Source of the DNA: Saccharospirillum sp035704555 | GTDB taxonomy: Bacteria > Pseudomonadota > Gammaproteobacteria > Pseudomonadales > Natronospirillaceae | Reading direction: 5' to 3' | Assembly (NCBI GenBank): GCA_035704555.1 | Contig: DASSWT010000021.1 | Span: 1 to 33,375, forward strand | DNA length: 33,375 nucleotides | Shown: in pieces, positions 1-7,998 of the stretch | Layout of the letters: each line of letters opens with the position of its first letter | Numbering within the stretch: position 1 is the stretch's first letter | Translations under genes and position numbers: made by a program | The notes under the pieces: model-generated | What the model was told of the DNA's origin: nothing | The model's input: the letters and a program-made list of their open reading frames with translations, nothing else | Databases searched by the model: none

Positions 1-34
1 CCAGTGAGCTGGAGCCTGTATAGGTTGTGCAGCC

Positions 35-997
35 ATGATCAAGAAAATCGGAGTGTTAACCAGCGGTGGCGATGCGCCTGGTATGAATGCGGCGATCAGA
101 GCCGTGGTTCGCAATGCCATCGTCAAGAACCTGGAGGTTTATGGCATTCGGGACGGCTACCTGGGCCTGCATCTGGACCGGATCAAGCCGCTAAAACGCC
201 AGGACGTGTCAGACATGATCAATCGCGGCGGCACCTTTTTGGGGTCTGCCCGCTTTCCGGAATTCAAGGAAGAATCGGTTCGGCGTGAATGCATCGATAA
301 CCTGCGCAAACATGATATCGACGCTCTGGTGGTCATCGGTGGCGATGGCTCCTACATGGGTGCCGAGCGGCTGACCGAAATGGGCTTCCCCTGCGTCGGC
401 CTGCCGGGGACGATCGACAACGACGTTGCCGGTACCGACTACACCATTGGCTTTCACACCGCCCTGAATACCGTGCTCGACGCTATCGACCGGTTGCGTG
501 ACACCTGCTCATCGCACAACCGGATCTCCATTGTCGAGATCATGGGCCGGTATTGCGGTGATCTGACCATCATGGCTTCTATCGGGGGCGGTGCCGAATA
601 CACCATTGTGCCGGAAAAAGGCTTCGACGAAGCGTCACTGATCAAAACCGTCGCCAACAACGTCATCACCGGCAAAAAGCACTCCATCATTGCCATTACC
701 GAACACGTTACCGACGTCAGCGCTCTGGCAAAACGCATTGAAGCAAGAACTGGCCTGGAAACCCGGGCGACTATATTGGGGCATATTCAGCGCGGCGGCG
801 TACCCTGCGCTTTCGACCGGGTCATGGCCAGCCAAATGGGAGCCTATGCGGTGGAGTTATTAATGGAGGGTCACGGTGGCCGGTGCGTCGGTCTGCAGAG
901 CAACCGCCTGGTGCACCATGACATCATCGACGCCATCGAAAACATGCCACGCCCGTTCAAGCAGGATTTGTACGATCTGACCAAACTACTGGCCTGA
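35..997 (+). CDS. pfkA: ATP-dependent 6-phosphofructokinase
   Basis: Phosphorylates fructose 6-phosphate to fructose 1,6-bisphosphate, the committed step of glycolysis, in the cytoplasm. The 320-residue product has the length of E. coli PfkA and aligns with it from the first residue (MIKKIGVLTSGGDAPGMN). Visible motifs are the nucleotide-binding GGDAPGMN at 11-18, GGDGS near 103-107, PGTIDND with catalytic Asp128, and MGR near 170. The C-terminal HHDIIDAIENM, which is near-invariant in bacterial PfkA, is also present. The first ATG of the conserved N-terminus is the start, although the Shine-Dalgarno is poor. The gene stands alone on its strand here and converges with the TRAP gene. An ATP-dependent Pfk implies a working Embden-Meyerhof route, which is absent from many pseudomonads. 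Family and function are nearly certain. Confidence 0.97.
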   Translation: MIKKIGVLTSGGDAPGMNAAIRAVVRNAIVKNLEVYGIRDGYLGLHLDRIKPLKRQDVSDMINRGGTFLGSARFPEFKEESVRRECIDNLRKHDIDALVVIGGDGSYMGAERLTEMGFPCVGLPGTIDNDVAGTDYTIGFHTALNTVLDAIDRLRDTCSSHNRISIVEIMGRYCGDLTIMASIGGGAEYTIVPEKGFDEASLIKTVANNVITGKKHSIIAITEHVTDVSALAKRIEARTGLETRATILGHIQRGGVPCAFDRVMASQMGAYAVELLMEGHGGRCVGLQSNRLVHHDIIDAIENMPRPFKQDLYDLTKLLA

Positions 998-1001
998 GAC
1001 A

Positions 1002-1035
1002 CCAGGGCCGGGAGTCATTCACTCCGGGGCCCTGG
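1002..1035. terminator. Hairpin between convergent pfkA and TRAP genes
   Basis: An inverted repeat lies 4 bases after the pfkA stop. The outer stem is CCAGGGCC (1002-1009) with GGCCCTGG (1028-1035), and the inner stem GGAGT (1011-1015) pairs with ACTCC (1021-1025) around loop CATTC. It sits in the only gap between two convergent genes, so it could terminate both transcripts. There is no strong T-run on either side, so it may be Rho-assisted. Confidence 0.55.
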
Positions 1036-1047
1036 CGTTAATAACAG

Positions 1048-2121
1048 TTAATCCAGAGTGGTGATAATGCGCGAATAACGGGCGATGTAGCGGCGAGCTT
1101 CGTCTACCAGTTCACGGCCATTAATACCCTGGGACGTCACCTCAGTAATCCAGCGTTGTACCACCTGCTCACTGATGTCTTCAAAAGCATAGATGTCCTC
1201 GACCGGCAGTTTGGTCAGGTTTTCGTACTGCACCATCCGGCCGGGCACCTCCAGGTCATCCCAGGCCAGGCCCATCTCTTTCACAAAATCGAGCCCGATA
1301 TTGTCGTCGATGACCTGCTGCAGATCGGCCGGCAGCGCATCGAACTGATCCTGATTCATCAGAAACAGAAACACCGACGTGCCAAAACGGCTGCCGTCGG
1401 AGCCGACAACAGAGTGGCTCACCAGCCCTTCCAGGCCGATGGAAGAGAACACTTCAAAGGGAATCAGAGCACCGTCGATACTGCCATCGGCCAGGGCATC
1501 ACGAATGCGCGGCGCCGGCATGGCCGCCTGCTCAGCTTGCCAGGCATCGATCAGCCAGCCACCGGTACGGGAAGGTGTGCGAATGGTCAGACCCCGCAAG
1601 TCAGCAGGTTCGTTAACATCCTGACTGGCCATTTGAATCGCATTACCGGCATGAACATGCACCAGCAGTGGTTTTAGCCCGTCGTAATCGGCTTCAATCA
1701 GATCAAAGTTGGCGAAAATGGCTCTGTTGGTGGCATAGGCGCTGCGAAAATGAACCGCTGGCAGCTCGAAGACTTCAGTACGCGGAAACCGGCCCGGCGT
1801 GTAACCGGCCAGCGTCCACACCATATCCACCTCGCCGGATTCGACCTGATTCACCAGTGACGGCGGCGCACCACCCAGCGACATCCCCGGGTGAATGCTG
1901 ATATCGATGCGACCATTGCTTTGTTCGCGAATACGCTCTGCCCAGGGCTCCAGCAGTACTTTCTGAGCCGGAGAGTCAGGCCCGAGGAAATGATGCAAAC
2001 GGAACTGGAACTCTTCCGCCTGAGCGGCGCCCAACAGCCCCGTCAAACCAGCCATTGCCAGGAAAAACCGGGGCAGGATATTGCCCCGACCTACAGATAA
2101 CCGGTGGTTGCTATCCTTCAT
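1048..2121 (-). CDS. TRAP transporter substrate-binding protein (DctP family), orphan
   Basis: Predicted periplasmic solute receptor of a tripartite ATP-independent periplasmic (TRAP) transporter, which normally hands carboxylate-type ligands to a DctQM membrane pair. The 357-residue protein has a signal peptide of about 35 residues (hydrophobic stretch ending AAQA before EEF), then the DctP fold. The central stretch LRGLTIRTPSR near 177-187 supplies the family's ligand-carboxylate arginine. A good Shine-Dalgarno (AAGGAG) lies 9 bases before the ATG. No DctQ or DctM gene is next to it, so the membrane partner must lie elsewhere or the protein serves another role. The ligand cannot be predicted from what I can see. 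Confidence 0.88.
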   Translation of the reverse strand: MKDSNHRLSVGRGNILPRFFLAMAGLTGLLGAAQAEEFQFRLHHFLGPDSPAQKVLLEPWAERIREQSNGRIDISIHPGMSLGGAPPSLVNQVESGEVDMVWTLAGYTPGRFPRTEVFELPAVHFRSAYATNRAIFANFDLIEADYDGLKPLLVHVHAGNAIQMASQDVNEPADLRGLTIRTPSRTGGWLIDAWQAEQAAMPAPRIRDALADGSIDGALIPFEVFSSIGLEGLVSHSVVGSDGSRFGTSVFLFLMNQDQFDALPADLQQVIDDNIGLDFVKEMGLAWDDLEVPGRMVQYENLTKLPVEDIYAFEDISEQVVQRWITEVTSQGINGRELVDEARRYIARYSRIITTLD

Positions 2122-2541
2122 TTAAGAACGCTCCTTACAGCTGACAGGTCCTGATTGGCGCTCGCCAAAGACAGACCCGGTCACATTCGTTGTTATTAGG
2201 CGTGATCGTTACCCTCGGGGCAGTGCCCTGAGGTTAGCGAATTCGGATTGCCGGATAGGCGCAGCCAGCCCGGTATCAAGGGATGGCACTGGCGCGCCGG
2301 AACCCTTTATCAAAACGGCTGACTGAGATTTCTAACTGTGGCCGGAGATTACCGTGACTGGTTGCACGGTACGACGAGCCGCAACATGGACGCAGCGTTC
2401 CATCCTGCATTCGAGAGTTGGGTCACACTATTCAGAGAAATTAACCCATCGAGGCGGACGATAGAGAGTAAACGGCGTGAAATTGACACGCCTGTTGGGC
2501 CAGGCCCGACACAGAGTCAAGGCACTGACTATCCTCTTTTT
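2122..2541. promoter_or_regulatory. 420-bp intergenic region with several inverted repeats
   Basis: No credible gene is seen here. The region must hold the promoter of the TRAP gene and the 3' end of the pomB transcript. Four inverted repeats are visible: TTGGCG-CT-CGCCAA at 2155-2168, about 34 bases upstream of the TRAP start and placed like an operator; a 10-bp-arm palindrome at 2213-2233 with one wobble; GGCGTG/CACGCC at 2474-2492; and GTTGGGC/GCCCGAC at 2494-2510. The last two lie about 30-70 bases beyond the pomB stop and may end that transcript, but neither has a T-run. No convincing -35/-10 pair was found. Confidence 0.35.
2155..2168. promoter_or_regulatory. Inverted repeat, candidate operator of the TRAP gene
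   Basis: A perfect 6-bp inverted repeat with a 2-bp centre (TTGGCG-CT-CGCCAA) lies 34-47 bases upstream of the TRAP-binding-protein start, between the likely core promoter and the Shine-Dalgarno. Its size and position suit a dimeric repressor, but no regulator gene is adjacent and the pairing could be accidental. Confidence 0.3.
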
Positions 2542-3507
2542 CTAGAAAATATCGGCAGGATCCAGACCAAACAGCGACGGATCACCCGGATCGACCGTTT
2601 CACCCTGGTCTTCTTCTGGCGTGACCTCGCCTGCGAAATCGGGGTTATCCTGGCGCACGATGATCTCAACCCGGCGGTTGGTGGCTCGTCCTTCAGGGGT
2701 ATCGTTGCTGGCGATGGGTTTAGTGGAACCGTGGCCGACGATGGTAAAGCGGTCTTCGCTCATTTCCGGCGCCGCCCAGAGGTATTCAGCGACCGACAGC
2801 GCCCGCGCCGCACTGAGCAACCAATTACTGCGAAAACGGGCCGTGGAAATGGGAACATTGTCGGTATGACCTTCGATCGACAGCGTACCAGGCACGGTGA
2901 CCAGCAAATCCCGAACCCGGTCCAGAATGGGCAAATACTCATCGGCCACAAAATCGGTGCCGGCACCAAAGGATTGCTCGCGCACCCGAATGATAATCGT
3001 CTGATTCACCGTTTCGATATCAAGCATACCGTCGGCGATAACATCGGACAGCGCCTCGGCGATGCGCTCGGCCTGTTCATCCACCCGACGCTGGGCTTCG
3101 GCTTCCGAGACCCGAACCTGGCGTGACTGTAACCCGGATTCTCCCTCAGCTTCCTCCTGCATCAGCGTCGTGTCCTGGCAGAGCACTTCCAGTGAATCCC
3201 TTAGGTCGTCGACGGTATCCTGGCGAATTACATTCAAGGGTGTCGGGTCGGGTCGGCCGGGGCTGAACTCCTGGGCGATGATGCTGGTACCTTTAGGGAT
3301 TTCGTTGAACTGCAATTCGGCCTGAACGCCAAAGGCATTGCGCAACGACCCGGCCAGGCGCTTGAACTTGAGAGCATCCATTTCCGAAAACGACAGCAAC
3401 AATACGAAAAAGCACATCAGCAGTGCCATCAGGTCGGCAAAGGTCGCCAGCCAGGCCGGTAGGCCGGGTTTGCATTCGGGACAATCGTCTTCGAATTCGT
3501 CACTCAT
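2542..3507 (-). CDS. pomB: Flagellar stator protein PomB/MotB
   Basis: B subunit of the flagellar stator, anchoring the PomA/MotA ion channel to peptidoglycan. The 321-residue protein opens with a short cytoplasmic segment and one membrane helix (about 17-40). The helix contains FADLMALLMCFFVLLLSFS, and Asp25 corresponds to the ion-binding aspartate of PomB. The C-terminal half is an OmpA-like peptidoglycan-binding domain with EGHTDNVPI and NWLLSAARA, followed by GRATNRRVEI. The last 30 residues are an acidic tail. The helix matches sodium-type PomB better than proton-type MotB, so a sodium-driven motor is inferred. It follows pomA by 18 bases and its start has an upstream AAGGTG. No chemotaxis or other flagellar gene is in the window. 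Confidence 0.93.
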   Translation of the reverse strand: MSDEFEDDCPECKPGLPAWLATFADLMALLMCFFVLLLSFSEMDALKFKRLAGSLRNAFGVQAELQFNEIPKGTSIIAQEFSPGRPDPTPLNVIRQDTVDDLRDSLEVLCQDTTLMQEEAEGESGLQSRQVRVSEAEAQRRVDEQAERIAEALSDVIADGMLDIETVNQTIIIRVREQSFGAGTDFVADEYLPILDRVRDLLVTVPGTLSIEGHTDNVPISTARFRSNWLLSAARALSVAEYLWAAPEMSEDRFTIVGHGSTKPIASNDTPEGRATNRRVEIIVRQDNPDFAGEVTPEEDQGETVDPGDPSLFGLDPADIF

Positions 3508-3525
3508 CAGTGCAACATCACCTTG

Positions 3526-4278
3526 TTATTCCGCTCCGCGCTTGGATGTCGGCAGGTAGCTCTTCAACATGGACTCGATGATGCGCGGGTTTTGCCCGGC
3601 CTGAATGGACAACAGACCATCCACCACCATTTTCTGGATGCGCTCTTCTTCCATGGCCCGGAACTTGAGCTTATCGGCAATGGGAATGGCAACCACCGTC
3701 GCCATAAGCGTCCCATAGAGGGTGGTCAGCAGGGCCACGGCCATTGCCGGGCCAATAGCCTTGGGGTCATCCATATTGGCCAGCATCGCCACCAGGCCGA
3801 TCAGGGTACCGATCATGCCCATGGCTGGTGCCACATCGCCCAGGGCAATGAAAAAGGTAGTGCCTTCATCGTGTCGGGCTGAGGTCATCTTCATGTCTTT
3901 GGTCAGCAATTGCTTGACCACTTCCGGATCGTGGCCGTCGACCAGTAGCTGAATGCCTTTGGAGAGGAATTCATGGCTGGTTTCACGCCCCTCCAGAGAC
4001 AACAAACCGCCCTTTCGGGCGGCATCAGCGAGCTCGACAATTTCGTCGATCATCTCTTCCGGCGTCACCATCTTGAACGAAAAGGCCTTGCCCACCACGC
4101 TGCCAACGCCGAGAAACTTCTCCAGCGTCAGTTTCGACATGGCCACGAAAATGGAGCCGACAAACACAATCAGCACAGAGGGTACGTTGATGAACATGCC
4201 CATGTTGCCACCCAGCAACATCGACATTAAAACCATCGCAAAGGCCCCGGTGAGGCCAATGATCATCGCTAAATCCAC
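3526..4278 (-). CDS. pomA: Flagellar stator protein PomA/MotA
   Basis: A subunit of the stator, forming the ion channel with PomB and transmitting torque to FliG. The 250-residue product has the PomA layout: two N-terminal membrane helices, a cytoplasmic loop with EIVELADAARKGG, then two more helices. The latter include GDVAPAMGMIGTLIGLVAML and MDDPKAIGPAMAVALLTTLYG, which are nearly identical to Vibrio PomA. The start codon is GTG (complement of CAC at 4276-4278) with GGGAAG upstream. The longer flanking sequence shows no better start. It is first in the pomAB operon and divergent from xseB, an arrangement also known from Vibrio. A candidate sigma-28 promoter lies about 134 bases upstream. 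Confidence 0.94.
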   Translation of the reverse strand: MDLAMIIGLTGAFAMVLMSMLLGGNMGMFINVPSVLIVFVGSIFVAMSKLTLEKFLGVGSVVGKAFSFKMVTPEEMIDEIVELADAARKGGLLSLEGRETSHEFLSKGIQLLVDGHDPEVVKQLLTKDMKMTSARHDEGTTFFIALGDVAPAMGMIGTLIGLVAMLANMDDPKAIGPAMAVALLTTLYGTLMATVVAIPIADKLKFRAMEEERIQKMVVDGLLSIQAGQNPRIIESMLKSYLPTSKRGAE

Positions 4279-4411
4279 AGTGTAAGCTTCCCGGTCTGGT
4301 CCCGTTGAATCATCAATCCTGTTATTCTAACAGGAGTCTAGCAGGAGTTTGTCTTGCACTTCGCGCGCTCAACCCCCGGCTAACGCGGGCACATGGCCCC
4401 TATTACCCGAT

Positions 4412-4438
4412 GTATCGGCAGGCACGATCATTGTTTGA
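4412..4438 (-). promoter_or_regulatory. Candidate sigma-28 (FliA) promoter for pomAB
   Basis: Read on the minus strand, this site is TCAA, 15 bases, then GCCGATAC. The FliA consensus is TAAA-N15-GCCGATAA, so 10 of 12 positions match with exactly the right spacing and in the right orientation. It points at pomA and would give a leader of roughly 125 bases. Stator genes are late-class, FliA-dependent genes in many gammaproteobacteria, which supports the reading. Confidence 0.55.
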
Positions 4439-4562
4439 CTGTAAAACGCCCGATTCGCGAAAAGAATATCAGTAGAGTGTAAAGTATTGGCAGTACCCCA
4501 ATGGTTGACCCCACCGGCCGGCCTTCGTACCTTACGCGACCACCGCAGCCCAGGATTCAGAC

Positions 4563-4796
4563 ATGACCGAGACCAAAACCGAATCATTTGAAACCAAAAT
4601 GAGCCAGCTGGAGACCCTGGTCAGCCAGTTGGAGTCCGGTGAACTATCACTGGACGACGCCATGAAGACCTTTGAACAGGGCATCAAACTGACTCGTGAA
4701 TGCCAGTCTGCGCTCGATCAGGCCGAGCAAACCGTACAGGTGCTGCTGGGCGAGCCCGGCCAGGAAAAACTGACCCCGCTAACCGACTCTGAGTGA
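4563..4796 (+). CDS. xseB: Exodeoxyribonuclease VII small subunit
   Basis: Small subunit of exonuclease VII, which degrades single-stranded DNA to oligonucleotides together with XseA (not in the window). The 77-residue acidic protein has the XseB signature: FETKMSQLETLVSQLESGEL followed by SLDDAMKTFEQGIKLTRECQ, forming two antiparallel helices, and a short disordered tail. An AGGA lies 8 bases before the ATG. It starts the xseB-ispA-dxs cluster, a very common gammaproteobacterial arrangement, with ispA only 12 bases downstream. Confidence 0.95.
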   Translation: MTETKTESFETKMSQLETLVSQLESGELSLDDAMKTFEQGIKLTRECQSALDQAEQTVQVLLGEPGQEKLTPLTDSE

Positions 4797-4808
4797 GCCC
4801 CAGCCCCA

Positions 4809-5693
4809 ATGACCTTAGCGTCTTTTCAGAACGATACCCGCCAGCGACTTGAACACCACCTGGCGGGCTTGCTACAGCGCCCCGTGGCTACGCGATTGGC
4901 TGAAGCGATGCGGTATTCGCTGCTCGATGGCGGCAAACGCCTGCGTCCAACCCTGGTGCGTGCTACTGCAGACAGCCTCGGCGCCGGCCCGGACGTCTGG
5001 CTGCACCCGGCGGCAGCGCTGGAAATGATGCATGTCTACAGCCTGATCCACGATGACCTGCCGGCCATGGACGACGACGACCTGCGCCGAGGCAAGCCCA
5101 CCAATCACCGCGCCTTCGACGAGGCCACCGCCATACTGGCCGGCGACGCCCTGCAAAGCCTGGCCTACGAACACCTCAGTCAGGCGCCCGGGCTCAATGC
5201 CGACACCCGCCTGGCGATGGTCAGCATTCTCGCCCGACAAGCCGGGCACGAAGGCATGGTAGGCGGGCAGATGCTCGATTTGCAGGCCGAAGGTCAGCAG
5301 CTCGGGCTCAACGACCTGGCCCGCATACATCGCCTGAAGACCGGCGCCCTAATCGAATCGGCCCTGCATCTGGGCGCCCTGTGCACCAACAGGCCCCTGC
5401 CCGAGGATACCTACACCGCTCTGGCAACTTTCGGCCAGGCGCTGGGGCTCGCCTTCCAGATCACCGACGACATCCTTGATGTCACCGCCGATACCGCCAC
5501 CCTCGGCAAGCCCCAGGGCAGCGATGCGGCGCTGGACAAATCCACCTACGTGCAACTGCTCGGGCTGGACGGAGCCCGCCGCGAAGCACGGCTGCACACC
5601 GATGCAGCGCTGGCGGCGCTCGACAACCTGAACATCGACACCCATTCCCCGCTGCGTGCACTGACCGGCTATGTGCTGAACCGGGACCATTAG
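4809..5693 (+). CDS. ispA: Polyprenyl (farnesyl) diphosphate synthase
   Basis: Condenses dimethylallyl and geranyl diphosphate with isopentenyl diphosphate to give farnesyl diphosphate, feeding ubiquinone and undecaprenyl phosphate synthesis. The 294-residue protein has both aspartate-rich metal-binding motifs: DDLPAMD at 82-88 (followed by DDD and RRGKPT) and DDILD at 220-224. The substrate-binding GGKRLRP is near residue 42. Length and motif spacing are those of IspA rather than the longer octaprenyl synthase IspB. It sits between xseB and dxs, so precursor supply and prenyl elongation are encoded together. The exact chain length of the product is inferred from family and context. Confidence 0.95.
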   Translation: MTLASFQNDTRQRLEHHLAGLLQRPVATRLAEAMRYSLLDGGKRLRPTLVRATADSLGAGPDVWLHPAAALEMMHVYSLIHDDLPAMDDDDLRRGKPTNHRAFDEATAILAGDALQSLAYEHLSQAPGLNADTRLAMVSILARQAGHEGMVGGQMLDLQAEGQQLGLNDLARIHRLKTGALIESALHLGALCTNRPLPEDTYTALATFGQALGLAFQITDDILDVTADTATLGKPQGSDAALDKSTYVQLLGLDGARREARLHTDAALAALDNLNIDTHSPLRALTGYVLNRDH

Positions 5694-5851
5694 CGACGCC
5701 CTGAACAATTCGCGCTGGCCTCCCTAGGGTCTGGCAGGGCTTTCCGTTACAATGCCGTGACCCGGCCGACTGGCCGGCAAGCCCCATAATCATAACGATC
5801 ATCACTGGTTCCGCTGCAGGGACAAGCTCGAAGGCAGGAAAGCGCATTTTC

Positions 5852-7738
5852 ATGAAGGTTTTTACTCACATTCCCAAAACAAGACCGGTCACGCCCCTGC
5901 TCGATACCATCGACACGCCCGCGGATCTGCGCCTGCTGCGGCTGGATGAACTGCCCCGCCTGGCCGACGAACTGCGCGAGTTCCTGCTGTTCACCGTCGG
6001 CCAGACCGGAGGCCACTTTGGCGCCGGCCTGGGCGTCGTCGAACTGACCATCGCCCTGCATTATGTCTATGAGACACCCAAAGCCTCCCTGGTCTGGGAT
6101 GTCGGCCACCAGGCCTACCCACACAAGATTCTGACCGGCCGGCGTGAGCGCATGAACACGATGCGCCAGGCGCAGGGGCTGGCTGCTTTTCCAAAACGAG
6201 AAGAAAGCGAATACGACGCCTTTGGGGTGGGCCATTCCAGCACCTCGATTTCAGCGGCTCTCGGCATGTCGGTCGCCGACCGGCTGCTGGGCATTCCGCG
6301 CCAGAGCGTGGCAGTCATCGGCGACGGAGCCCTGACCGCGGGCATGGCGTTCGAAGCCCTGAACCACGCCGGGCATGACGGCGCCGACATGCTGGTTGTG
6401 TTGAACGACAACGACATGTCGATCTCGGAAAACGTCGGTGCCCTGTCGAAAACCTTTTCCCGGGTCTTTTCCTCGAAAACCTACTCGCACATGCGCGAGA
6501 ACAGCAAAAAAGTGCTGCAGAACCTGCCGCCCATCCTCGAATTTGCGCGCAAGGCCGAAGAGCATGTCAAAGGCATGGTCTCGCCCGGCACTCTGTTTGA
6601 AGAGCTCGGCTTCAACTACGTCGGCCCGGTAGATGGCCACGACGTCATTGAACTGGTGCACACCCTGCGCAACCTGAAGACGTTCAACGGCCCCCAGTTT
6701 CTGCACGTAGCCACCCAGAAAGGCAAGGGGTTCACCCCGGCCGAAAACGAGCCGATCAAGTACCACGCCATCACCAAGCTGGAAAAGAAAGACATTCAGC
6801 CCGCCGCCAAACCACCGGCTGGCCCAAAATACTCCAACGTCTTCGGCCAGTGGTTGTGCGATATGGCCCACACCGACAACAAGCTGATGGGCATCACCCC
6901 CGCCATGCGCGAAGGCTCGGATCTGGTGGCCTTTGCCGACCAGTTCCCGGACCGCTATTTCGATGTCGCCATTGCCGAGCAGCACGCCCTTACTCTGGCC
7001 GCGGGCATGGCCTGCCAGGGCGCCAAGCCGGTCGTCGCCATTTACTCGACGTTTCTGCAACGCGCCTACGACCAGTTGATTCACGACATCGCCATTCAGA
7101 ACCTCGATGTCACCTTCGCCATCGATCGAGCCGGCCTGGTCGGCGAAGACGGCCCGACCCACGCCGGCAGCTTCGATCTGAGCTTTTTACGCTGCATCCC
7201 AAACCTGGTCATCATGGCCCCGAAAGATGAAAACGAATGCCGCCAGATGCTCACCACCGCCTACCAACACCCAGGGCCCGCCGCCGTGCGCTACCCACGC
7301 GGCACCGGGCCTGGCGCGACTATTGACGAGGCGCTGACGGCCTTGCCCCTGGGCGAAGCCGAAACATTACGCCAGGGCACAAAAGTCGCCATTCTGGCGT
7401 TCGGCAGCATGGTAGCCCCGGCACAACTTGCCGCCGATGCACTCGACGCCAGCCTGGTCAACATGCGCTTCATCAAACCGTTGGATACCGAACGCGTTCT
7501 GGACATGGCTCGCAACCATGACCTGATCGTCACCGTTGAAGAAAACGCCATACAGGGTGGCGCAGGCTCTGCCGTCACCGAATGCCTGCACCAGGCCGGC
7601 CTGACCACAGCCGTGCTACAGCTGGGCCTGCCAGACACCTACATCGACCACGGCAAACCCCAGGATTTGCTGGCGAGCGTCGGTTTAAATGCGCCCGGTA
7701 TTCAGGCGGCGATTGAGCGCCGACTGAGAACAGACTGA
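5852..7738 (+). CDS. dxs: 1-deoxy-D-xylulose-5-phosphate synthase
   Basis: Thiamine-diphosphate enzyme that condenses pyruvate and glyceraldehyde 3-phosphate, the first step of the MEP isoprenoid pathway. The 628-residue protein has the family length. Visible features include GGHFGAGLGVVELT and DVGHQAYPHKILTGR in the N-terminal domain, and the ThDP-binding GDGALTAGMAFEALN ending in LNDNDMSIS. The pyrimidine domain has IAEQHALTLAAGMA and DRAGLVGEDGPTHAG. The C-terminal transketolase-like domain is complete. AGGAAA lies about 11 bases before the ATG. A 158-base gap separates it from ispA and holds a GC-rich hairpin (5762-5777), so it may also have its own promoter. The usual downstream neighbours such as thiI are replaced by unrelated genes. 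Confidence 0.97.
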   Translation: MKVFTHIPKTRPVTPLLDTIDTPADLRLLRLDELPRLADELREFLLFTVGQTGGHFGAGLGVVELTIALHYVYETPKASLVWDVGHQAYPHKILTGRRERMNTMRQAQGLAAFPKREESEYDAFGVGHSSTSISAALGMSVADRLLGIPRQSVAVIGDGALTAGMAFEALNHAGHDGADMLVVLNDNDMSISENVGALSKTFSRVFSSKTYSHMRENSKKVLQNLPPILEFARKAEEHVKGMVSPGTLFEELGFNYVGPVDGHDVIELVHTLRNLKTFNGPQFLHVATQKGKGFTPAENEPIKYHAITKLEKKDIQPAAKPPAGPKYSNVFGQWLCDMAHTDNKLMGITPAMREGSDLVAFADQFPDRYFDVAIAEQHALTLAAGMACQGAKPVVAIYSTFLQRAYDQLIHDIAIQNLDVTFAIDRAGLVGEDGPTHAGSFDLSFLRCIPNLVIMAPKDENECRQMLTTAYQHPGPAAVRYPRGTGPGATIDEALTALPLGEAETLRQGTKVAILAFGSMVAPAQLAADALDASLVNMRFIKPLDTERVLDMARNHDLIVTVEENAIQGGAGSAVTECLHQAGLTTAVLQLGLPDTYIDHGKPQDLLASVGLNAPGIQAAIERRLRTD

Positions 7739-7834
7739 TCCATAACAGCAACGATGCAGTCAAATATTCCCTTTCTGTTGAAACCTGGCTGTCTGTAGAG
7801 TTAACTGATTGAGTTAAGGAAACTGCCACACCCA

Positions 7835-7947
7835 GTGCCAGCTGCCGGGTTGGTCTCTCCGGGGAAGTCCGCAACATGGATGTTGCGGTCTAGGCCCCAT
7901 GGACGGGTTCACGCCGACCCCGGAGAGGCCAACCCGGTGGCTGGCAC
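7835..7947. repeat. Intergenic palindromic element, copy 1
   Basis: The 30-base arms 7835-7864 and 7918-7947 pair along their whole length (27 Watson-Crick pairs and 3 G-T wobbles). Between them is a perfect 8-bp hairpin with TGGA loop, CCGCAACA (7869-7876) with TGTTGCGG (7881-7888). A 29-base asymmetric core (7889-7917) follows, starting TCTAGGCCCCATGGA. It lies in the 260-base gap between dxs and the MmcQ/YjbR-like gene, 51 bases before the chosen start of the latter. It is related to copies at 12224-12335 and 18052-18164. Candidate roles are transcript end, mRNA stabiliser, or a REP/MITE-like mobile palindrome. Confidence 0.9.
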
Positions 7948-7998
7948 GGCCTCTTGGCACCAAAGTTCGAGCAGCCACCGACCAACAGGGAGAATACC

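Noticed and set aside
2338..3126. 262-codon open frame on the plus strand spanning the pomB 3' end and the gap
   Set aside because: Most of it is antisense to the OmpA-like domain of pomB; the non-overlapping part shows no Shine-Dalgarno or recognisable protein.
5731..5753. Promoter for dxs with -10 TACAAT at 5748-5753
   Set aside because: No acceptable -35 hexamer at 16-18 bases upstream; could be an internal promoter but not supportable by eye.
6251..7162. 303-codon open frame on the minus strand
   Set aside because: Antisense to dxs, whose motifs fill this stretch; a codon-bias shadow.
7801..7817. AT-rich inverted repeat TTAACT/AGTTAA after dxs
   Set aside because: Stem of only six weak pairs and no T-run; too weak to call a terminator, and the adjacent palindromic element is a better candidate.
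7954..7998. Longer N-terminus for the MmcQ/YjbR-like protein
   Set aside because: Adds 15 residues outside the family, no Shine-Dalgarno at 7954, whereas 7999 has GGGAGA at good spacing.
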